A DNA stretch of 64,000 bases. It comes from JAGORL01 sp964372415. GTDB taxonomy: Bacteria > Patescibacteriota > Patescibacteriia > UBA9934. Below, one piece after another: positions 58,730-64,000 of this stretch. Made by a program: the position numbers and the translations under genes. The notes under the pieces are model-generated. The model was not told the origin of the DNA, searched no databases, and worked only from the letters and a program-made list of their open reading frames with translations. Position 1 is the stretch's first letter. Each line of letters opens with the position of its first letter. The stretch spans positions 44,215-108,214 of the forward strand of contig CAYJQH010000003.1 in NCBI GenBank assembly GCA_964372415.1. Direction: 5' to 3'.

Positions 58730-58815
58730 GGTAGGTCGGGAGGGACTCGAACCCTCATTCGCTTTCGCGAGCGACATCTTAAGTGTCGTGCGTATACCAT
58801 TCCGCCACCGACCCG
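58729..58815 (-). tRNA. tRNA-Leu (TAA)
   Basis: 87 nt with long variable arm (CTCGCGAAAGCGA). Acceptor GGGTCGG/CCGACCT, discriminator A, encoded CCA. The anticodon stem CGACA/TGTCG has loop CTTAAGA, anticodon TAA (reads TTA). The 5' end begins directly after the stop codon of the HNH gene, so both probably share one transcript. Confidence 0.95.
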
Positions 58816-59283
58816 TTATTTTTGTTTTCTCCCGCGATGCGTGGGCTGTAAACTGTGACAGTTTGGGCAGAGCACTCGCAGGTTTTGTAGGCGATTATCT
58901 CTATGATCACCGTTGATATGATCAAGTTCCAACGGCAGATAGCCCGCTATTGATCGTTGAGCCCAGCCGCACGATTCACATTGTTGCGGCTTCAGATTAG
59001 CAGAAAACAAACGATTTTTCAATTTGAAGGACTGATAGTCACTATTTTTGACCAAGATCTTTTCGAGTGGAATATGGTAACTCCCGGGAAAAGTTTTTCC
59101 TTTTTTCCAGCCACGGCCCAAGAGGTGAGCGGTGCTGAGCCCGAGTTCACGAATATATTTAGCGATCTGTTGGTAGTTTCCTCCCCTAGGCTTTAATCCT
59201 AATTTGGTTAGGACTTGAGCAAGACTACGGGAGGAGGCGACAGCCAGTTGCAATTGATCGGTTGTCCATGACCGTTTTCTCAT
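58816..59283 (-). CDS. HNH endonuclease
   Basis: 155 aa. An N-terminal helical DNA-binding part (RSWTTDQLQLAVASSRSLAQVL, a helix-turn-helix) precedes the HNH domain with CESCGWAQ, LELDHINGDHRDNRLQNL and LCPNCHSLQ. Four cysteines make a structural zinc site, and His-Asn-His residues are present. This type is frequent in free-standing (homing-like) nucleases. The stop is immediately next to the tRNA-Leu 5' end. Confidence 0.9.
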   Translation of the reverse strand: MRKRSWTTDQLQLAVASSRSLAQVLTKLGLKPRGGNYQQIAKYIRELGLSTAHLLGRGWKKGKTFPGSYHIPLEKILVKNSDYQSFKLKNRLFSANLKPQQCESCGWAQRSIAGYLPLELDHINGDHRDNRLQNLRVLCPNCHSLQPTHRGRKQK

Positions 59284-59374
59284 AGATTTATTTTCTCAAA
59301 TAGAAGAGGTGAGATCAATAGCTATCATATACCAATACCAAAAAAAGCGATGTTATGACGTTAGAGCTGTTTTG

Positions 59375-59403
59375 TTGATGAAAGGCTAATTTTTGTGTAT
59401 ATT
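59375..59403 (+). promoter_or_regulatory. Promoter of the HExxH cassette gene
   Basis: TTGATG (59375-59380), a 17-nt spacer and TATATT (59398-59403), leaving a ~26-nt leader with AGGAGG. Confidence 0.75.
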
Positions 59404-59435
59404 TGCACGTCTGCGCTGCAGATACAGGAGGCTTG

Positions 59436-60323
59436 ATGATTAGCAGAATCTACTGGGGAGTATTCGGTCTCACGATCGTCCTCCTGCTTGGGGTCAACAT
59501 CTACTTCTTCTTGGCTCCGAAACCGGTAGTCGGATCTCAGACGACTACTCCAGTTCCAAGACCCGCATTGCCATTCGTGCCTCCTCGGTCGCAAGACCGG
59601 CAGGGCGAACTTGAAGCAATGCACAACTCCATCGTGTTGCAGATGACCAGAGTGGCTAAGGGCGACGCCTACGCCGAGGAGCTGGCTCGAAAGTTTGCCA
59701 GCCAGACCCAGCCGGCAACTCTGGGGCCGGGCGGAGCAACCCACCTCCCGCTCGACTCCGAACCTACAGCCGAACTGTTCGCCAAGACCCCGCTACTGCT
59801 TATTGGTCCTAACCAGAAGCAGTACCTGCAAGGGAAGGTGCATTCGGCCTTTAGCTACAAGGACGAACGTTTCTACTTCATCCAGCTCGAGCGTTGGTCC
59901 AAATGGTTCCTGGGCGTCGTCGCGCTTCACGAAGCGGTACACTGGGATGATCAGCAGACCGGCCGCGAGAAGAAGTCCAAGATGTTCTCGAATGAGTGGC
60001 TGGATGGCGAGCTCAGGGCCTACGACGTGGAGATCGCGGCTATCGATCACCACACGAACGGCGGGTTCACGCGGACGCTACGCGAAGCGAGTTCCACGAG
60101 CTCTCTGCTAAAGCCGGAAAGACATCAGGGCTTCCTCGAGTTGACTGCTGAAGCATACCGGATGCTCGTCGAAACTGCTTTTGGCGATAGGCCCGGCAGC
60201 CGTCAGGAAGATCTCCATCGGGCAGGCGCGGTGCAGATCGCGTTCTACCTCATGCAGACCGATGGTAGTCCCCAGGCCCGCCGTCAAGCACTGCGAGTCG
60301 TCTACAGTAAGATGCGCCGCTGA
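59436..60323 (+). CDS. Membrane-anchored HExxH protein, putative metallopeptidase (GC-rich cassette)
   Basis: 295 aa from ATG 59436, with AGGAGG 4 nt upstream. An N-terminal transmembrane helix (about 6-26) and a Pro-rich linker (TTTPVPRPALPFVPP) lead to an outer domain with HEAVH (165-169) in VVALHEAVHWDD, then NEWLDGELRAYDVE in which E187, E192 or E199 could be the third ligand. Basic, helical C-terminus. It shares the anchor plus HExxH-Glu layout with the gene at 25594 but little sequence. GC-rich codon use; complete cassette with own promoter and terminator. Confidence 0.72.
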   Translation: MISRIYWGVFGLTIVLLLGVNIYFFLAPKPVVGSQTTTPVPRPALPFVPPRSQDRQGELEAMHNSIVLQMTRVAKGDAYAEELARKFASQTQPATLGPGGATHLPLDSEPTAELFAKTPLLLIGPNQKQYLQGKVHSAFSYKDERFYFIQLERWSKWFLGVVALHEAVHWDDQQTGREKKSKMFSNEWLDGELRAYDVEIAAIDHHTNGGFTRTLREASSTSSLLKPERHQGFLELTAEAYRMLVETAFGDRPGSRQEDLHRAGAVQIAFYLMQTDGSPQARRQALRVVYSKMRR

Positions 60324-60341
60324 TCGTTCTTGCTCCACACG

Positions 60342-60372
60342 AACCCCCGACCGCGTCGGGGGATTCTTTTTG
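60342..60372 (+). terminator. Intrinsic terminator of the HExxH cassette
   Basis: ACCCCCGAC/GTCGGGGG, loop CGC, then ATTCTTTTTG. Confidence 0.92.
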
Positions 60373-60373
60373 T

Positions 60374-61423
60374 TTATTCCATGCGTTCGATAGTCACGAT
60401 CCCCTCGCGATACCCCAGGCGCTCAAGGATGGGTCCCACTTCTTCTGGAGTCATGATTGTAGTTTTTTGATTTTTGACGTTTACCGGTGTGAGTTCAAGG
60501 GTGATAGTTTCGTCGGTAATAATGACGCGAATAGTGAGTCCTTGAGTTGTTGCGACCGACCAATTTTGGTCGAAAAGGAAGTTACCAAGCGAGTAAGCAA
60601 CCGGCACTCCCTCGATGATTTCGATATTTTGAATGACGTGAGGGTGAGCCCCAATAATGAGATCAGCTCCAGCTTCAACGAAGGCTTCGGCGGCCGCCAC
60701 CTGGTCTGCGCTTGCCTTGTACTCGTACTCCGGCCCCCAGTGGGGCACAACGATGACGAACTGGCCAATCATGTCCTCGTTGGCAATTGCCTGAGCCACG
60801 GCCTCAACACTATCGCCAAAGGCGTGGTAACCAACGAACGACAAGCGAAGATCATCGACGGTTTCGCGGGCAATGAAATCTTGGCTCGCATACCCGTCAC
60901 CAAAGGTCACAAAGCCGAAAGATTCAAGTGTGGCACGTGTCGAAGCGGTTACCGACGCTCCGAAATCGTCACTATGGTTGTTAGCTAGCGATAAGTGAGT
61001 AAAACCCACGTCAGCCAGCTCGGCAGCATTGGTCGGCGTCACGTCAAACGACATTTCATTGGTGACTTCGAGCCGTGGCGCTTCACGAACCATGGCTTCA
61101 AAGTTACCAATGACCAGATCGGCGTTGTTAAGTAAGTCGCCGAGCTCAGCGAACGGCCAGTCGACGCCCTTCTGAGCGATCGTTGCCTCAACATTTCGCC
61201 CCATCATAATGTCGCCGGCAAAAATTAGTGTGACTTCTGTCGATTCAGTTGCTACCGGCACCTCTCGCTCGCCAGCTTCAGGCAGGAAGGTTTTTTGGAT
61301 AAAGGGAACCCTGATTGAGGCTACGCCTGGGACCAGAAAAAACAAGGCAGCAAAGACTGCCAGGCCAAAGACAAAGGTAACTCCCAAGAGAAACGAAGAA
61401 TGTTTCACAATCCTGAGGAGCAT
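60374..61423 (-). CDS. CapA-family metallophosphatase-like protein
   Basis: 349 aa from ATG 61423; the frame runs further 5' into tRNA-Gly but that part is not coding. An N-terminal transmembrane helix (about 9-31) is followed by a PGA_cap domain: LIFAGDIMMGRNVE, ADLVIGNFEAMV, LSLANNHSDDFG, FVIVVPHWGPEYE, ADLIIGAHPHVIQ and YSLGNFLFDQNW. These are calcineurin-like metal ligands. CapA takes part in poly-gamma-glutamate capsule export in Bacillus; in other phyla the role is open. Confidence 0.92.
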   Translation of the reverse strand: MLLRIVKHSSFLLGVTFVFGLAVFAALFFLVPGVASIRVPFIQKTFLPEAGEREVPVATESTEVTLIFAGDIMMGRNVEATIAQKGVDWPFAELGDLLNNADLVIGNFEAMVREAPRLEVTNEMSFDVTPTNAAELADVGFTHLSLANNHSDDFGASVTASTRATLESFGFVTFGDGYASQDFIARETVDDLRLSFVGYHAFGDSVEAVAQAIANEDMIGQFVIVVPHWGPEYEYKASADQVAAAEAFVEAGADLIIGAHPHVIQNIEIIEGVPVAYSLGNFLFDQNWSVATTQGLTIRVIITDETITLELTPVNVKNQKTTIMTPEEVGPILERLGYREGIVTIERME

Positions 61424-61432
61424 AGCATGGGC

Positions 61433-61470
61433 AAAAAAGAAAAAACACCTACAAAACGTAGATGTTTTCT
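61433..61470 (-). terminator. Intrinsic terminator of tRNA-Gly
   Basis: On the minus strand, AAAACATCTACG/TGTAGGTGTTTT, followed by TTCTTTTTT, 2 nt after the CCA. Confidence 0.85.
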
Positions 61471-61471
61471 C

Positions 61472-61546
61472 TGGAGCGGCGAACCGGATTCGAACCGGCG
61501 ACCCTCTCCTTGGCAAGGAGATGTTCTACCACTGAACTACCGCCGC
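61472..61546 (-). tRNA. tRNA-Gly (GCC)
   Basis: 75 nt. Acceptor GCGGCGG/TCGCCGC, discriminator T, encoded CCA. The anticodon stem TCTCC/GGAGA has loop TTGCCAA, anticodon GCC (reads GGC). T-loop TTCGAAT. Palindrome P5 starts 3 nt from its 5' end. Confidence 0.95.
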
Positions 61547-61549
61547 GCT

Positions 61550-61673
61550 GAAGACCTACCCAAGTTCGACGATCTTCTTCGTCGCAACTCCGGGCCTCCT
61601 TCATCGTACTTTTCAAGTACGCCTCAGTCGGTCATCGTTGCTCCTTGAACCTCGCCGAACTTAGTAGGTTTTC
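61550..61673. repeat. tRNA-flanking palindrome P5 (5' of tRNA-Gly)
   Basis: 124-bp imperfect inverted repeat bounded by GAAGACCTAC and GTAGGTTTTC, second block AAGTTCG/CGAACTT, third AGCAACG-type pairing GTCGCAACTCC with GGAGCAACGAT, and core CATCGTACTTTTCAAGTACG then CCTCAGTC. Inverted relative to P1-P3 and again with the CG(G/A)TGA side facing the tRNA. Confidence 0.88.
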
Positions 61674-61807
61674 CTGCCTGTAAGTCACGAAAATCAGTAT
61701 GTTTTCGAAGCTTATATGCTCCAAAGATCGGCAGAAATGTAGCATGAGGTGCAAAGAGGCGTCAATTAGTAATATACTTGAAGGAATCAATTCTTAACCT
61801 GTTTTAT

Positions 61808-62234
61808 ATGCCAGAAGTGACACTAGAGCTTAATTATTTAGCGATAATCGTTGCCGCCGCAGCGAACTTTGTGCTCGGGATGGTGTGGTATGCGCCATCG
61901 GTGTTTGGAAAAATGTGGATGAAAGAAGCCGGTATCACGATGGGCGAAATGACCGCGGAAAAAAAAGCAGGCGATAACTAAGTCAATGCTCCTCGGGGCC
62001 ATCTCGGCGCTAATTACAAGTTATGTAGTTGCTCACTTTGTGGATATGCTAAATATCGTTGATTTTAATACCGGCTGGCAGTTTGCTTTCTGGGCTTGGC
62101 TTGGTTTAATTGCTCCGGTACAGCTAGGCAGTGTGCTTTGGGAATCAAGGTCATGGAAATACTTTTTGATTAATACCTCATACCAACTCGTCGCGCTTAC
62201 TCTTGTGACACTCATAAACGCCTACTGGATATAG
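61808..62234 (+). pseudogene. DUF1761-family membrane protein interrupted by a frameshift
   Basis: Two consecutive frames together make a full DUF1761 protein (about 141 aa). The first gives LNYLAIIVAAAANFVLGMVWYAPSVFGKMWMKEAG and ends at TAA 61979-61981; the second, in the +1 frame, continues KSMLLGAISALITSYVVAHFVD, WQFAFWAWLGLIAPVQLGSVLWE and LINTSYQLVALTLV. The shift lies at an A8 run (61959-61966); removing one A restores the frame. It may be a true mutation, an indel error, or slippage that is tolerated. Confidence 0.8.
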
Positions 62235-62243
62235 TAGCAAAAG

Positions 62244-62269
62244 AAAAGCCCCCTCGAGGGGGCTTTTTC
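62244..62269. terminator. Bidirectional terminator after DUF1761
   Basis: AAAGCCCCCTCGAGGGGGCTTT is a perfect palindrome with A-rich left and T-rich right flank. Confidence 0.9.
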
Positions 62270-62270
62270 T

Positions 62271-62543
62271 TTAGGTTTGTGTCTGAGGCACGAATTTTCG
62301 AAGTAAGTTTTTTATTTCGGCGATATCTTCTTCGTGACCCATGGCGATGCGAGTAATGAAGTGGAGAAGCTCTTCGTGGTCGTCGAGCCGGTTATTTAAA
62401 GCCATGAAACCTGACTCCATTCTGCGTTCAACGACATCGAATCTCTGATCAATCGACTCAAATCTCTGGTCCATCAATCCAAACCTCTCATGGATTTGCT
62501 CGAGTAAATTCTGAAGACTTTCTAGGGTAGCTTCGGCCATCAT
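62271..62543 (-). CDS. Small coiled-coil protein
   Basis: 90 aa. The heptad pattern is very regular: LESLQNLLEQIHERFGLMDQ, then RFESIDQRFDVVERRMESG; repeated 'DQRF' units suggest a long parallel coiled coil. The C-terminus IAEIKNLLRKFVP is basic. No enzyme motif. Similar small coiled-coil proteins are frequent in CPR genomes with unknown role. Confidence 0.75.
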   Translation of the reverse strand: MMAEATLESLQNLLEQIHERFGLMDQRFESIDQRFDVVERRMESGFMALNNRLDDHEELLHFITRIAMGHEEDIAEIKNLLRKFVPQTQT

Positions 62544-62566
62544 TTAAGCAACTATAACACGCCACT

Positions 62567-62833
62567 TTAAGTGGCAGGGGCGACTTCTGTTAGAGCAGGT
62601 CCGGCTATTAGCATCTGTCCACGCTGGGCACCTGCTTTCTTGCGCAGCCAGGCAATGCCACTTTTGTTGCCTGATTTGTACTGCTCTTTAGCGAGTTCAA
62701 CAACGAAATTGCGGAGCTCAACGTGGATATCTTCTGGCATATCATGCTTAACCATGAGGGCGTCGAATGGCTCCATTAGCCTATCAAACCAGTTTTTCTT
62801 TTCAGCGGATTCGTTTGCATTGTAAGTGGACAT
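62567..62833 (-). CDS. Small helical protein of unknown function
   Basis: 88 aa, soluble and charged: NWFDRLMEPFDALMVKHDMP, then VELRNFVVELAKEQYKSGNKSGIAWLRKKAG. No signal, membrane segment or cysteine. It lies 23 nt upstream of the coiled-coil gene on the same strand, a likely two-gene unit. Confidence 0.7.
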   Translation of the reverse strand: MSTYNANESAEKKNWFDRLMEPFDALMVKHDMPEDIHVELRNFVVELAKEQYKSGNKSGIAWLRKKAGAQRGQMLIAGPALTEVAPAT

Positions 62834-62888
62834 ATAAATATGGGTTATGGTCAGAGCGTAATTATCACGCTCTGGTTAGTTGAGTGAT

Positions 62889-64000
62889 TTAGACAGTAAG
62901 CCGACGAGCTCGGAGAAACCAGGTGCCAAGAACGCCAAGGCTTCCGGTGACAAGCCCGCCGCCCACCCACGGGGTGGGTTTATGTTTTATTGATGTTGTG
63001 ATCTCTTCTGTATCGGTGGCTACTGACTCGACTACAATATCCTCGTTCGAGCGGGGGAGAATTTCACTTCCAGAAGTTGTACGTTTTAAGATACCGATCA
63101 CGACAAGTCTAGAACTCGAGAGACTACTCCAGCTTATCCCGGTATTTTCATGTGCCTTAAGTGTTAACGTTTGGCCAGTATCAGTAAGTAGGGTTAGTTT
63201 TTTGCCGTTTCTGGCGTTTATAGTGCCACTTACTCGGACAAGCGTGCCGTGAGCCAAGAGTTTTTCGTTATCTTGGGTTAGATCAATAGGCTCAGGCTCA
63301 TCGGTTAATTCAAGCACAGTGATGTCTTCGGCGCGAGCGATTTTTAACCGCTCATGGCCGTCAATGATCGACACCGTACCTTGAACCTGAATCGCGGCTC
63401 CAATCGGAAGTTCTGGCCAGTCGGCGTGATAGAAATAAAGTTCGTAGCCATTCAGATAGGCGGTTTGCTTGCCAAAGGTTTGCGGCGCAGCAACAATGAC
63501 TCCTTCGAGCACAGTTGTCGTATTAGTTTTAGCTTTAACCGAATGGACTGTCTTTTCGGCGGAGGTTTCTGTTGCGGCATGCGCAATTGCTACAACTTGG
63601 TGAGTGTTACTGGATGTTGCGGCGGAAATGTTGGCAACGTCAGTCGTCGCCATTGTTCCTTGAGTGGTTCGAGAATTATCGAGAGTGGAATCGGTTGGGT
63701 TGCTTTGCGGATCATATTGTATGTTTGGTGATATTTCTTCATAAGAAGTTGTTTCGACGTCCAATGGATACGGTTCGTCGATAACAGGGAAGCTATTAGC
63801 ACTACCCGGGGTTGGTATAGCAAGGAGCCAGATGTGGTTATTGTTTTTTGCGACCGATTGATCGCGTGTAGGTAAGGGAATTGCTTCTTTACCGTAATAT
63901 ATTTCATCAATTATCTTTCCCGTGGGGTCGCGTAGGGTAATTGAGTCACCCGTATTATTGAGATTGCCCGCAGGATTGAGTGCCAGCGCATCTCCGCCTG
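62889..64000 (-). CDS. Lamin-tail and OB-fold secreted protein (partial)
   Basis: The minus-strand frame is open to the right window edge, so the N-terminus is missing (about 370 codons seen). The first visible part, GDALALNPAGNLNNTGDSIT then LRDPTGKIIDEIYYG, fits a lamin-tail domain (LTD). After a Thr/Ser-rich linker comes an OB-fold-like segment (VLEGVIVAAPQTFGKQTAYL ... AAIQVQGTVSIIDGHERLKI) and a second one (LLAHGTLVRVSGTINARNGK), then a C-terminal membrane helix (GGGLVTGSLGVLGTWFL) and basic end RARRLTV. LTD-OB combinations occur in secreted nuclease-associated proteins; function here is unknown. Confidence 0.8.
   Translation of the reverse strand, partial: GGDALALNPAGNLNNTGDSITLRDPTGKIIDEIYYGKEAIPLPTRDQSVAKNNNHIWLLAIPTPGSANSFPVIDEPYPLDVETTSYEEISPNIQYDPQSNPTDSTLDNSRTTQGTMATTDVANISAATSSNTHQVVAIAHAATETSAEKTVHSVKAKTNTTTVLEGVIVAAPQTFGKQTAYLNGYELYFYHADWPELPIGAAIQVQGTVSIIDGHERLKIARAEDITVLELTDEPEPIDLTQDNEKLLAHGTLVRVSGTINARNGKKLTLLTDTGQTLTLKAHENTGISWSSLSSSRLVVIGILKRTTSGSEILPRSNEDIVVESVATDTEEITTSIKHKPTPWVGGGLVTGSLGVLGTWFLRARRLTV

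Noticed and set aside
61424..61516. 5' extension of the capA frame
   Set aside because: The extension lies in tRNA-Gly and its terminator; the protein start with a proper signal anchor is at 61423.
1..64000. CRISPR array or prophage
   Set aside because: No regularly spaced direct repeats with spacers and no structural phage genes were seen; the only recombinase is a Xer-type with complete housekeeping features.
1..64000. Recoded UGA (Gracilibacteria-type code)
   Set aside because: Several clear genes end in TGA (e.g. 18432, 60323) and no conserved protein contains in-frame TGA.

Overview
The window most likely comes from a bacterium of the Candidate Phyla Radiation (Patescibacteria), given as inference. 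Pointers are a tandem cluster of TrbC/VirB2-like 'T4SS pilin' membrane proteins, many lineage-type secreted proteins without clear homology, short ribosomal and replication operons, and numerous genes whose ATG lies only 6-11 nt after a -10 box (leaderless mRNAs). UGA is used as a stop, so the Gracilibacteria/Absconditabacteria code is excluded. The classical chromosome-origin block (yidD-rnpA-rpmH / dnaA-dnaN) is present, so this is chromosomal sequence.

Layout. 1-4.3 kb: three secreted or surface proteins on the minus strand; the first runs off the left edge. 4.3-5.1 kb: DnaA-box-rich AT region and two tRNAs. 5.3-11.1 kb: rmuC, rpsT, holA, a guanylate-kinase-like gene, polA. 11.1-11.6 kb: tRNA-His and tRNA-Arg. 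11.7-18.4 kb: xer recombinase, rpsO, NYN nuclease, pnp. 18.4-19.0 kb: a DnaA-box cluster and a highly structured non-coding stretch. 19.0-25.6 kb: dksA-like, lspA, comM, LysM-M23 peptidase, trigger factor, nfo, a DUF167 gene. 25.6-30.3 kb: origin block. 30.4-41.5 kb: class A PBP, 3D-domain protein, VIT transporter, thioredoxin-like protein, cysteine desulfurase, ferredoxin plus FAD reductase, SIS-domain sugar isomerase, HAD protein. 41.6-47.7 kb: tRNA-Ser, galU, solute-binding lipoprotein, six tandem pilin-like genes. 47.9-51.6 kb: GC-rich block broken by a 100-N assembly gap. 51.7-58.7 kb: O-antigen-ligase-like protein, flippase, SpoIID-domain protein, ruvB, PH-domain protein. 58.7-64 kb: tRNA-Leu, HNH nuclease, membrane-anchored HExxH protein, CapA, tRNA-Gly, frameshifted DUF1761, small coiled-coil genes, and a lamin-tail/OB protein that runs off the right edge.

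Two features stand out. (1) Seven ~120-126 bp imperfect palindromes share a core resembling GAGGCGTAnTT..AAnTACGGTGAGG. Six of them abut a tRNA gene (0-6 nt away), at either its 5' or 3' end, always with the CGGTGAGG side facing the tRNA. (2) Seven genes at six separate loci have clearly higher GC; most also have strong AGGAGG-type ribosome sites, recognisable promoters and tight intrinsic terminators, unlike the mostly leaderless neighbours. They look like autonomous expression cassettes of separate origin; two encode membrane-anchored HExxH proteins. Additional repeats are a pair of ~100 bp MITE-like elements, a perfect 13-bp palindrome inside the rnpA/yidD overlap, and an 86-bp CATTG-bounded palindrome.

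Functionally the window covers replication and repair (dnaA, dnaN, polA, holA, ruvB, nfo, rmuC, xer), RNA turnover (pnp, rnpA), cell envelope (PBP, M23, SpoIID, 3D, CapA, O-antigen ligase, flippase, galU, SIS isomerase), and a small redox/Fe-S group.
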